From NCBI RefSeq assembly GCF_024055665.1, contig NZ_JAMXMC010000001.1, forward strand, positions 62,001-126,000: a stretch of 64,000 nt of DNA, given 5' to 3'. The position numbers and the translations under genes are program-made. The stretch comes from Ideonella oryzae. GTDB lineage: Bacteria; Pseudomonadota; Gammaproteobacteria; Burkholderiales; Burkholderiaceae_C. Below, in pieces: positions 49,547 to 57,647 of this stretch; the stretch's first letter is position 1, and each line of letters starts with the position of its first letter. Under the pieces are notes generated by a model. That model saw only the letters and a list, made by a program, of their open reading frames with translations. It searched no databases and was not told where the DNA came from.

Positions 49547-50536
49547 ATGTTCAAGGCCCTGCTGCTGAACCGCAACGCGGACAAGAGCACCACCGCCACG
49601 CTGACCGAGCTGGACGACAGCGCCCTGCCCCCCGGCGACGTGACCGTGCGCGTGGCCTGGTCCACGCTGAACTACAAGGACGCCCTGGCCGTCACCGGCC
49701 GTGGCGCCATCGTCAAGACCTGGCCCATGGTGGCCGGCATCGACCTGGCCGGCACGGTGGAGGCCAGCAGCCATCCCGACTGGCAGCCCGGCGACGCCGT
49801 GGTGGTCAACAGCTGGGGCCTGGGCGAGACCCACTGGGGCGGCCTGGCCCAGAAGGCCCGCGTCTCGGCCGACTGGCTGCTGAAGGTGCCCGCGCCCTAC
49901 AGCCTGCGCGACACCATGGCCATCGGCACGGCCGGCTACACCGGCGCACTGTGCGTGCAGGCCCTGCTGCGCCACGGCATCACGCCCGACAAGGGCCCGG
50001 TGCTGGTGACCGGCGGCAGCGGCGGCGTGGGCGTGGTGGCGGTGGCCCTGCTGGCCGGCCTGGGCTTCGAGGTGCATGCCTCCAGCGGCCGCCCGGCCCT
50101 GGCCGAGGGCCTGAAGGCCCTGGGCGCGGCCGAGGTGATCGACCGCGCCACCCTGGCCGCCCCCGGCAAGCCGCTGCAGAGCGAACGCTGGGCCGGTGTG
50201 GTGGACACCGTGGGCAGCCACACCCTGGCCAATGCCTGCGCCGCCACGAAGTGGAACGGCGCGGTGGCCGCCTGCGGCCTGGCCGGTGGTGCGGACTTCC
50301 CCGCCACCGTCATGCCCTTCATCCTGCGCGGCGTGACGCTCTACGGCATCAACTGCGTCTACGTGCCCAACACCCAGCGCACCGAGGCCTGGGCCCTGCT
50401 GGCCCGACACCTGCCGCCCGCCCGCCTGGCCGGCCTGGTGCAGGAGATCGGCCTGTCGGAGGCCATCAGCGCCTCGGCCGACCTGCTGGACGGCCGCCTC
50501 ACGGCCAACCGGGTGGTGGTGGACGTCAACCGCTGA
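49547..50536 (+). CDS. AcuI/YhdH-type NADPH-dependent acryloyl-CoA reductase
   Basis: A 329-residue zinc-less medium-chain dehydrogenase: STLNYKDALAVTGRGAIVK, GIDLAGTVEAS, NSWGLGETHWGGLAQKARV and the nucleotide-binding VLVTGGSGGVGVVAVALLA. The AcuI/YhdH family reduces acryloyl-CoA to propionyl-CoA, detoxifying a reactive enoyl-CoA. AGAGGAG precedes the ATG at 49547. Last gene of the icmF operon, consistent with acyl-CoA metabolism. Confidence 0.88.
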   Translation: MFKALLLNRNADKSTTATLTELDDSALPPGDVTVRVAWSTLNYKDALAVTGRGAIVKTWPMVAGIDLAGTVEASSHPDWQPGDAVVVNSWGLGETHWGGLAQKARVSADWLLKVPAPYSLRDTMAIGTAGYTGALCVQALLRHGITPDKGPVLVTGGSGGVGVVAVALLAGLGFEVHASSGRPALAEGLKALGAAEVIDRATLAAPGKPLQSERWAGVVDTVGSHTLANACAATKWNGAVAACGLAGGADFPATVMPFILRGVTLYGINCVYVPNTQRTEAWALLARHLPPARLAGLVQEIGLSEAISASADLLDGRLTANRVVVDVNR

Positions 50537-50569
50537 ACGCAGCGCGCCGCCGCACGGCGCGCCCGTCGT

Positions 50570-51325
50570 TCAGGCCGCGCCGGGCAGAAGCGCCTTGGCC
50601 GCCTCGATGCGCAGGGCCAGCGGTACCCGGGGGTCGCACATCACCGCCTGCAGGAAGGCGCGGGGGTCCGTGACGTCCGGGCCCGGCCCCACGCCGGCAG
50701 GCGTGGCGCCGGCGGGAGCTGCGGGCGTGGCTTCAGCCTGCTGAGGCGGCTGCGCGGCGGGAGTCAGCTGGGCCATCGCCTCCGCCCAGGCCGCGGGGCC
50801 GATGGTGCTCAGCCCGCGCAGCAGCGCCGCCTGGGCCTCGTCGCGCGGCGGGATGTCCAGCCAGGGCGTCTCGGCAAACACCGGGGCCAGGTCCGGCGAG
50901 ACGAAGGCCGACCAGCATTCACCACCCGGCTGCCCGGCCGGAACGGCCGCCACATGGGCCACACCACCCGGTGCGGCCGCATCCATCCTCGGCCAGGCCC
51001 GCCACTGGCGGGCGGGCAAGGCCGGCAGATAGCGCGCGACCAGCCCCTGCCAGCAAGCCTGCGCCTGTGCGACATCCACCGGCCGTGCCAGAGACACCCA
51101 GAGCTGCAACGCGTCGCGCCCGTTCACCGCCACCGCCGGCGCGGGCAGACCCAGCTCGGACTGCAGGCCCTGCCACAGCCCGCCCAACGCAGCGGTGTCC
51201 ACCGGCGCGGTCAGCTCCAGCACCAGGGCGCGCGTGCGTCCCCGGGTATCCAGCAAATTGTCGGACGTGCAGGGGTCTGCGGAAGTCAGAAACAAGCGAT
51301 GGCGTTCAGCGCTCAGCGGGGACAT
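50570..51325 (-). CDS. Hypothetical protein
   Basis: A 251-residue protein. The N-terminal half has alternating strands and helices (ERHRLFLTSADPCTSDNLLD, TRALVLELTAPVD, ALQLWVSLARPVD) and a Pro/Ala-rich linker precedes a helical C-terminus (DPRAFLQAVMCDPRVPLALR). ATG 51325 lacks a clear ribosome site and the frame stays open to 51565, so the start is uncertain. No signal peptide or known family recognised. Convergent with the AcuI gene. Confidence 0.55.
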   Translation of the reverse strand: MSPLSAERHRLFLTSADPCTSDNLLDTRGRTRALVLELTAPVDTAALGGLWQGLQSELGLPAPAVAVNGRDALQLWVSLARPVDVAQAQACWQGLVARYLPALPARQWRAWPRMDAAAPGGVAHVAAVPAGQPGGECWSAFVSPDLAPVFAETPWLDIPPRDEAQAALLRGLSTIGPAAWAEAMAQLTPAAQPPQQAEATPAAPAGATPAGVGPGPDVTDPRAFLQAVMCDPRVPLALRIEAAKALLPGAA

Positions 51326-51576
51326 GGGGGGAGGAAGCAACACCAGACAGCGGCGGATGCCGAGAGCGTACACGGTCCTGCTGTCCGAAAGCCCATCGGA
51401 TGTCCTTTGGGACCGCATCTTCAGGATGTCCGGATTCGCAGCAATTGCGTCTCTTGGCGCTGTCCTGCGCCCATGAGAATCCCACAGACCGGGAGGACGG
51501 TCGACGCAAACGGATGGCGCACACGGCGCCACGTGCACCGGCCACGGAACACCCCGCCCGGACAAGGAGGATGACC

Positions 51577-51936
51577 ATGGTGGATCGCATCATCGCGACG
51601 CCGGAGGCGCTCGAGCTCTTGCGCCTTCTCAAGCACAAGCACGGCCCGCATCTGCTGTTCATGCAGTCGAACGCGTGCTGTGATCACAGCCCCATCTACT
51701 GCTACAAGAAAGGCGAGTATCAGGTGTCGCCACACGACGTCCTCATCGGTGCTGTTGATGGTGTACCGTACTACGCGGACAGGACTCAGCATGCCCTGTT
51801 CCAGAACACCCAGGTGATCATCAGCGTCGTCCAGGGCGATCGCAGCGGCGATCTTTCGCTTGAGGGGACCGAAGGCGTCATCTTCCGCCTGACGTCGCGC
51901 CAGCTCTCCGCCTCGGAATGCGCCGAGCTGGCGTGA
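51577..51936 (+). CDS. DUF779 family protein
   Basis: A 119-residue protein with the DUF779 pattern: GPHLLFMQSNACCDHSPIYC, with adjacent cysteines, and a C-terminal GVIFRLTSRQLSASECAEL. AAGGAGG precedes ATG 51577 by six bases; the ATG at 51571 touches the site and is less likely. The family usually accompanies acetaldehyde dehydrogenase genes and is suspected to support them. No such gene is beside it here. Confidence 0.8.
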   Translation: MVDRIIATPEALELLRLLKHKHGPHLLFMQSNACCDHSPIYCYKKGEYQVSPHDVLIGAVDGVPYYADRTQHALFQNTQVIISVVQGDRSGDLSLEGTEGVIFRLTSRQLSASECAELA

Positions 51937-51974
51937 CCGGCACTGACCTGAGCCTCCGGAGGAGTGCGCCACGC

Positions 51975-52274
51975 ATGGTCACCTTCATGGCCTTTGTGCG
52001 CCGTCAGGCGGACGGCAGCTGCACTGTCGAGTTTCCGGATCTTCCTGGTTGCGTCGCCGTGGCCGCCCATCCGGAACATGCCGGCGCCCTGGCGGGGGAT
52101 GAGCTGGCACGGTACCTGGCAGCACTCACCCAGTTCGGGGAACCCATCCCAAAGCCCTCCAGCAATGCGCAGTTGGCACACGACCCGCGCCGGGGCAACG
52201 CCGAGTTGGTGGCGTTCGGGATCGACCCCAGGCTACTGGGTCTGGCGCATGCGTTGACGTACCACACGCTCTAG
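51975..52274 (+). CDS. HicB-like antitoxin-type protein, no HicA partner seen
   Basis: A 99-residue protein with the HicB partial RNase-H fold signature: AFVRRQADGSCTVEFPDLPG followed by CVAVAAHPEHAGALAGDELA. The usual HicB DNA-binding C-terminus is not evident. A HicA toxin (short, with a conserved His) is not visible next to it. Start ATG 51975, GGAGGAG upstream. Its TAG stop shares the bases CTAG with the stop of the convergent regulator gene. Confidence 0.65.
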   Translation: MVTFMAFVRRQADGSCTVEFPDLPGCVAVAAHPEHAGALAGDELARYLAALTQFGEPIPKPSSNAQLAHDPRRGNAELVAFGIDPRLLGLAHALTYHTL

Positions 52275-53239
52275 CCAGCACGCCCTCGACGCCCGTTGCG
52301 GCGCAGCTCCTGCGGTGAACGGCCGAAGACGGCGACGCAGCTCCGACGCATCCGTTCCACGGTGCCAAAGCCGAGGTCAGAGGCAATACGCTCAAGGGGC
52401 TCTGCACCCTGCTCGATCCGCGGGCGGGCCGCCTCCAGGCGCATGCGCTCGATGGCCTTGGCGGGCGTCATGCCCGTGGCGTTCAAGAAGATGCGGCTGA
52501 ACTGGCGCGCACCCACGCAGGCGATGTCGGCCAATCGGCCGACACTCAGGTCCTCGCGCAGATGTTCACGGGCAAAGCACAGGACCTCCCGCACGCGCCC
52601 GGATGGCGGTGCCAAGTCCAAGAGGGCCGAGAACTGTGACTGCCCTCCCAGTCGCCGGTGATAGATCACCATGTCTCGGGCCACCCCGCGGGCGGTCTCT
52701 GGCCCGCAGTCCTCTTCGATCAGGGCCAACGCCAGATCGATGCCGGCCGTCATGCCGGCCGATGTCCAGACACCCCGGTCATGGATGAAGATTCGGTCCA
52801 CTTCAACCTGCACATGGGGGTGGCGGGTTTGCAACAGGCCGGCGTAGCGCCAGTGCGTGGTGGCCCGCCGACCATCCAGCAGGCCAGCGGCGGCGAGCAC
52901 AAAGGCGCCCGTGCAGACGCTGCCCATGCGGTCGGCAGCGGCACCGCACACACGCATCAATGCCATGGTCGCCGTGTCCAGTGCCACCTCATGCGCTGCG
53001 GGCCCGCCCACCGCCAACACGGTCTCGCCAGGCCCGGCCGTCTCCAGCCGCTCGCTCGAGACAGTCACCCCGGCGCGGTCTTGCACCGGACCTCCCGTCG
53101 TGGACACGACCCTGAGCCGATAACCGGCTCCGAACAACTCGCTGGCAAGGTGAAATGCGCTGCAGGGACCGCTCAGGTCGAGCAGTTCGAATCCTGGATG
53201 CACGATGAACGAGACGGTCCGTTGCAAGTTCGTTCCCAC
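52271..53239 (-). CDS. GlxA-type AraC regulator (DJ-1/PfpI plus AraC domains), copy A
   Basis: About 322 residues. N-terminal DJ-1/PfpI-like domain (VSFIVHPGFELLDLSGP, then GSVCTGAFVLAAAGLLDG with the nucleophile-elbow cysteine) and C-terminal AraC helix-turn-helix (LADIACVGARQFSRIFLNAT, IASDLGFGTVERMRRSCVAV). The start is uncertain: GTG 53239 is used here, TTG 53281 is possible. Ligand and targets unknown. A second regulator of the same type lies 450 bases away. Confidence 0.82.
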   Translation of the reverse strand: MGTNLQRTVSFIVHPGFELLDLSGPCSAFHLASELFGAGYRLRVVSTTGGPVQDRAGVTVSSERLETAGPGETVLAVGGPAAHEVALDTATMALMRVCGAAADRMGSVCTGAFVLAAAGLLDGRRATTHWRYAGLLQTRHPHVQVEVDRIFIHDRGVWTSAGMTAGIDLALALIEEDCGPETARGVARDMVIYHRRLGGQSQFSALLDLAPPSGRVREVLCFAREHLREDLSVGRLADIACVGARQFSRIFLNATGMTPAKAIERMRLEAARPRIEQGAEPLERIASDLGFGTVERMRRSCVAVFGRSPQELRRNGRRGRAG

Positions 53240-53355
53240 ACACCCCTCGTGGGGCAGCGCCAGTGTCGCAGATGCTCCCAAGGTTCCACCCGTGACCTGG
53301 GCGCACCGGACGCGGGCGCCCGGGCGCCACCGCCCCGTGCTGACTCAGGGGGCGC

Positions 53356-53559
53356 TCACCCCCGCCACCCCAGCACACGCGCCGGCAGGAACAGCAGGGC
53401 GCGGATCAGCGCGAACAGGGCCTCGAAGGTGATGCCCAGCAGGCGCAGCGGCAGGGTGATGAGCCACACCAGCGGCATCAGGAACAGGGCCAGCAGGGCC
53501 ACGGGCCAGGCCAGCACGAACAGGATGCACCAGGCGACAAAGAGGGTCAGGGCTTTCAT
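53356..53559 (-). CDS. Small membrane protein, 67 residues
   Basis: A hydrophobic protein starting MKALTLFVAWCILFVLAWPV, with two to three membrane segments joined by a short loop and ending LFLPARVLGWRG. ATG 53559 has AAGGAG five bases upstream. It lies between two GlxA-type regulators on the same strand. No family recognised; a regulatory or stress-related membrane peptide is possible. Confidence 0.65.
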   Translation of the reverse strand: MKALTLFVAWCILFVLAWPVALLALFLMPLVWLITLPLRLLGITFEALFALIRALLFLPARVLGWRG

Positions 53560-53694
53560 GGCGACTCCTTGGGGTGGCGGGGCTGCGTCTGATGCGCAGG
53601 ATGACCAGGGCGCCAGGATGCGTCGGAGCCGCTGGCCCGTCCAGCGCCATGCGACAGACGGGCCGGCGGGCGGGACAGGCTGCACGCGGGCCGT

Positions 53695-54669
53695 TCAGGG
53701 CCGCGTCGTCGCGGCCAGTCGGAACTTCTCCCGGAAGGCGGAAGGCGACAAGCCCACCTCGCGCTGGAACAGGCGGCGGAAGGAGCTGACGTCCTCGTAG
53801 CCGACGGCGGCGGTGATGCTCTCCAGGCTCTGCCGGCTGCCTTGCAGCAGGCGCTTGGAGGCCTCCAGGCGCAGGGCCTGCAGGTAGGCCAGAGGGGCCA
53901 GGCCGGTGGCGTCCTTGAAGCGGCGCTTGAACTGGCGCTCGCCAAAGCCGAAGCGGCCGGCCAGGGCATCGATGGTGACCGGCAGGGTGTGGTGGACCTC
54001 CAGCCAGTCCTGCACACGCAGGATGCCCTCGTCGCCATGCCCGCGCGAAGGCCGCCACAGCGCATAGGGCGCCTGGAACTCGCGCACCCGATCCACCAGG
54101 AGGTGGTGGGCGCATTGTTCGGCCACCTCGGGCGGCCCCAGGCGCTGCAGCAGGTGCTGCAGCAGGTCCATCGCGGCGGTGGCGCCGCCGCTGGTCACCA
54201 CCTGTCCGTCGTCGCACAGCAGCAGGCGCTCGTCCAGCCGCACGGCCGGATAACGGCGTCGGAACAGCGAGGCGAAGGCCCAGTGGGTGGTGGCGGCGCG
54301 GCCATCCAGCAGGCCGCTTTCGGCCAGCAGAAAGCTGGCGGTGCACATGCTGGCCAGCACCGCGCCCTGGGCATGCTGGCAGTGCAGCCAGTCGCCATAG
54401 CGCACGAAGCTGGGCAGGGCCTCGCGCAAGGTGAAGAGAAAGCCGGGGATGAGCACCAGATCGACCGGCCCAACTTCATCCAGCGCAGCGTCCACCGCCA
54501 GACGCTGACCGCTGAAGGTGGCCACGGGCCGCCCGTCCAGCGATGCGGTGGAGCACACAAAAGGAGGCTCGGCCGCAGCGCTGAAGCGGTTGGCCGCCCC
54601 CAGCACCTCCAGGGCCAGCGTGGCGTTGGCGGCGGCGCAATGCTCGGCCAGCAGCAAGCAGATCTTCAT
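53695..54669 (-). CDS. GlxA-type AraC regulator, copy B
   Basis: A 324-residue regulator. DJ-1/PfpI-like domain (VDLVLIPGFLFTLREALPSF, SMCTASFLLAESGLLDG with the elbow cysteine) then AraC domain (LAGRFGFGERQFKRRFKDAT, VGYEDVSSFRRLFQREVGLS). Start ATG 54669. It diverges from a thioesterase-like gene at 54778. It is clearly related to copy A in architecture but not nearly identical, so not a recent duplicate. Confidence 0.88.
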   Translation of the reverse strand: MKICLLLAEHCAAANATLALEVLGAANRFSAAAEPPFVCSTASLDGRPVATFSGQRLAVDAALDEVGPVDLVLIPGFLFTLREALPSFVRYGDWLHCQHAQGAVLASMCTASFLLAESGLLDGRAATTHWAFASLFRRRYPAVRLDERLLLCDDGQVVTSGGATAAMDLLQHLLQRLGPPEVAEQCAHHLLVDRVREFQAPYALWRPSRGHGDEGILRVQDWLEVHHTLPVTIDALAGRFGFGERQFKRRFKDATGLAPLAYLQALRLEASKRLLQGSRQSLESITAAVGYEDVSSFRRLFQREVGLSPSAFREKFRLAATTRP

Positions 54670-54777
54670 GGGGCCATGATGGCAGATCTGACACCTTTCA
54701 TGTCATTTCTGCACCTGGCTGAAGGGGAGCGACCAGCCTAGAGTCTCCGCATCCCCTCATTCTTGTGTGCAGACGCT

Positions 54778-55341
54778 GTGAATCTCTGGTTTCGCCTGTT
54801 GATGATGTTGCTGCGCCGACCCTGGCGCCGGCCGGTACATGGACTGGACAGCACCGTGGTGCGCATGCGGGTCTGGCCGCTGGACCTGGACCTGAACCGC
54901 CATGTGACCAACGGCCGCTACTTCACGCTGGCCGATGTGGGACGCATGGACTTCGTGCTGCGCAGCGGTGCCCACCGGGTGGCCCTGCGCCACCGGGCCG
55001 TGCCCATCGTGGCCGATGTCTGGGGCAAGTTCCGTCAGGAGCTGCGCCTGTTCCAGGCTTTCGAAATCCACACCCGGCTGCTGGGCTGGGACACCAAGTG
55101 GATGATCACGGAACACCGCTTCGTGCGCGCGGGCCGGGTGATCGGCGTGGTGGTGATGCGCGGCACTTTCCGCAGTGCCCAGGGCACGGTGGACCCGCGC
55201 GAGTTCGCCCGCGAGATGGGCGAGGAGGCCTCGCCACCCCTGCCCGCCTGGGTGGAAGACTGGGGCCGCGCCTGCGATGGGCTGAGCGGCAGGCTGCGGC
55301 AGGAGGAGGGCCGCAAGCCGGCCGACGCGCCAAGCGTCTGA
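54778..55341 (+). CDS. Hot-dog-fold thioesterase-like protein
   Basis: A 187-residue acyl-CoA thioesterase-like (4HBT_2, THEM6-type) protein: WPLDLDLNRHVTNGRYFTLA, with the conserved Asn-Arg/His pattern, and KFRQELRLFQAFEIHTRLLG. A short N-terminal hydrophobic stretch (LWFRLLMMLL) may attach it to the membrane. Start GTG 54778; TTG 54763 is possible. Substrate unknown. It diverges from the GlxA-type copy B gene. Confidence 0.78.
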   Translation: MNLWFRLLMMLLRRPWRRPVHGLDSTVVRMRVWPLDLDLNRHVTNGRYFTLADVGRMDFVLRSGAHRVALRHRAVPIVADVWGKFRQELRLFQAFEIHTRLLGWDTKWMITEHRFVRAGRVIGVVVMRGTFRSAQGTVDPREFAREMGEEASPPLPAWVEDWGRACDGLSGRLRQEEGRKPADAPSV

Positions 55342-55344
55342 GGC

Positions 55345-56691
55345 TCAACGCATCTCGAACAGCTCTTGGTGGAAGGCGGCCGACGGCAGGCCGCGCGCCA
55401 TGAAGTCCTTCACCAGGCTGCGGCCAAAGCCGGCCGGCCCGCAGAACCACAGGCTGGCCTGCTGCCAGCCAGGCACCTGGGCGCGGATGCGCTCGCCGTC
55501 GAGCAGGCCGTCGCGGCTATCCACCCACACATGCAGGCGCACGCCCGCGGCACGGGCGTCCTGCTGCAGCTTCTCAATGGCGGTGGCGTCCAGCACGGGC
55601 GTCGCGTGGAAGAGGTCGATCTCGGTGCCACGCTCAGGCCGGCGCGCCAGCTGTTTGAGCCGTGCGATGAAGGGCGTGATGCCGATGCCCGCCCCCACCC
55701 AGATCTGGCGCGACCGCCCGTCCTCGAAGTTGAAGCGTCCGTACGGGCCTTCCACGGTCACGCGCTGCCCTTCACGCAACAGCGAAGGCAGCAGGCCCGT
55801 GTGGTCGCCCAAGGCCTTGGTGACAAAGCGCAGGCGGCGGGTGGCCGGGTCCCAGGCCGAGGCCAGCGTGAAGGGGTGCGGCCCTTCCTTGGCATCGACG
55901 GTCAGGAAGGCGAACTGCCCCGCCTGGTGGCCCGGCCACCCGGGCTCAGCCACCAGTTCGGTCGCCAGCGTCTGCAGGGCCGGATATTCCTGCAGCGCCA
56001 CCACCGTAGCCTGCACCCGGCGGCTGCGGCCCACCTGCCCGGTCAGCACCCACACGGCGCTGGCCACGCCGCCCAGCAGCAGCGGCAGCATCACCCAGCC
56101 CAGGGGCTGGCCCCAGTAGCTGAACTGCGTGAGCACCACGGTGTGGAACACCAGGGCCAGGTACAGCGCGGCCATCCAGGTGTGTGTCTTGGCAAACAGC
56201 TTGTACGGAATGCGCTTGATGAGGGCCAGCACCAGCAGCACCGCCACGGCATAGAAGGTCCATTCGCCCACGGTCTCGGCCAGGTGCCGCTGGCTGCCCA
56301 GCCAGGCTTGCAACGCATCCTGATCCGGTGCGGCGCCGCGCGGCGGCCGCGCGCCCCGGGTCACCCAGCCCCATTGCACCATCCATTTGCTGCCCTGCCC
56401 CAGCCACCAGTGGACGACGGACACCCCCAGGGCGGTGATGCCCAGCCACTTGTGCAGGCGGTACATCTTGTCCAGGCCGGTCAGCGGCGTTTCCAGCCAG
56501 CGCGGGCGGGTGGCCAGGATCATGGCCACCGACATGGCGGCGATGGCGACGACGCCGCTGTACTGCATGGCCACGGCGCGAAAGCCGAAGTAGGTCTGGG
56601 GCTGCAGCCAACGGGGATCGGCCCACAGCCACAGGCCGCTCAACAGCAGCAGGCCCACGGCGAAATGGCGTTGGAAGGCAAGCGTTCGCAT
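55345..56691 (-). CDS. Ferric-reductase-like flavocytochrome
   Basis: A 448-residue protein with an N-terminal six-helix ferric-reductase-like transmembrane domain (haem-ligating His in KMYRLHKWLGITALGVSVVH and LYLALVFHTVVL). A ferredoxin-reductase FAD/NAD domain follows (HPFTLAS, VEGPYGRFNF, IWVGAGIGITPFIARL, LWFCGPAGFG). It should pass electrons from NAD(P)H through FAD and haem across the membrane. The start at ATG 56691 has a GGA motif; ATG 56703 is the alternative. Electron acceptor unknown. Confidence 0.88.
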   Translation of the reverse strand: MRTLAFQRHFAVGLLLLSGLWLWADPRWLQPQTYFGFRAVAMQYSGVVAIAAMSVAMILATRPRWLETPLTGLDKMYRLHKWLGITALGVSVVHWWLGQGSKWMVQWGWVTRGARPPRGAAPDQDALQAWLGSQRHLAETVGEWTFYAVAVLLVLALIKRIPYKLFAKTHTWMAALYLALVFHTVVLTQFSYWGQPLGWVMLPLLLGGVASAVWVLTGQVGRSRRVQATVVALQEYPALQTLATELVAEPGWPGHQAGQFAFLTVDAKEGPHPFTLASAWDPATRRLRFVTKALGDHTGLLPSLLREGQRVTVEGPYGRFNFEDGRSRQIWVGAGIGITPFIARLKQLARRPERGTEIDLFHATPVLDATAIEKLQQDARAAGVRLHVWVDSRDGLLDGERIRAQVPGWQQASLWFCGPAGFGRSLVKDFMARGLPSAAFHQELFEMR

Positions 56692-56829
56692 GACGGGATC
56701 CATTCAACAGGCACGTTTCAATGAGAGCCACTGTGCCCGGCGAAATTGCAGGAAATGTGGAGCGATTTGCGACCCGTCAAATGGTTCAATCGGAGCTTCT
56801 CTGGTTTCCGCAGTTTGTCTGGATTTCCC

Positions 56830-57591
56830 ATGGATTTGTCCCACAAGACCATCGCCATCACGGGCGCCGCCCGCGGCATCGGCCGCGCCATCGCCCTGAC
56901 CCTGGGCCGCCGCGGCGCGGATCTGGCCCTGATCGACCGTGACCCGGAGGCCCTGGCCGCCACGCAGGCCGAGTGCCAGGCCCTGGGCGTGCAGGCCCGG
57001 GCCTACACCGCCAACGTGGCCGGCGAGGGCCAGGTGGATGCGGTGATGGCCCGCATCGCCGAGGACTTCGGCCGCTTCGACGGTCTGGTCAACAACGCCG
57101 GCATCACCCGCGACAGCCTGCTGCTGAAGGTGCGCGACGGGCAGGTGACCGACCGCATGAGCCTGGCCGCCTGGCAGGCAGTCATCGACGTCAACCTGAC
57201 CGGCGTCTTCCTGTGCACCCGCGCGGCGGCCGAGCAGATGGTGCACGCCGGCCACGGCGGGGTGATCGTCAGCCTGTCCAGCGTGTCCCGCGCGGGCAAC
57301 ATGGGCCAGACCAACTACAGCGCGGCCAAGGCCGGCGTGGTGTCGATGACCACGGTGTGGGCCCGCGAGCTGGCGCGCTTCGGCATCCGCACCGGCGCCA
57401 TCGCCCCGGGCTTCACGGCCACCGAGATCCTGCAGACCATCCCGGCCGAGACCATGGACAAGCTGCTGTCGGCGGTGCCGTTGCGCCGCACCGGCCAGCC
57501 CGAGGAGATCGCCCAGGCCGCGCAGTTCATCTTCGAAAACGACTACTTCACCGGCCGCTGCATCGAGGTGGACGGCGGCATCCGGCTCTGA
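56830..57591 (+). CDS. Short-chain dehydrogenase/reductase
   Basis: A 253-residue SDR: cofactor motif ITGAARGIGRAIALTLGRRG, NNAG motif, active-site Ser in VSLSSVSRAGNMGQTNYSAAK with Tyr and Lys intact, and the C-terminal GRCIEVDGG. The pattern is closest to FabG-like 3-oxoacyl reductases. The ATG at 56830 fits the family N-terminus; the frame is open upstream to 56746. Followed by a strong hairpin. Confidence 0.9.
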   Translation: MDLSHKTIAITGAARGIGRAIALTLGRRGADLALIDRDPEALAATQAECQALGVQARAYTANVAGEGQVDAVMARIAEDFGRFDGLVNNAGITRDSLLLKVRDGQVTDRMSLAAWQAVIDVNLTGVFLCTRAAAEQMVHAGHGGVIVSLSSVSRAGNMGQTNYSAAKAGVVSMTTVWARELARFGIRTGAIAPGFTATEILQTIPAETMDKLLSAVPLRRTGQPEEIAQAAQFIFENDYFTGRCIEVDGGIRL

Positions 57592-57599
57592 GGCCCTGT

Positions 57600-57627
57600 C
57601 CGTGACGCCGCCGTGGCGGCGTCACGG
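57600..57627 (+). terminator. Hairpin after the SDR gene
   Basis: CCGTGACGCCGCC and its complement form a 13-bp inverted repeat with a two-base centre, right after the SDR stop at 57591. There is no T-run, so termination is likely but not certain. Confidence 0.6.
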
Positions 57628-57647
57628 TGCCGACATCCTCCCGCGCT

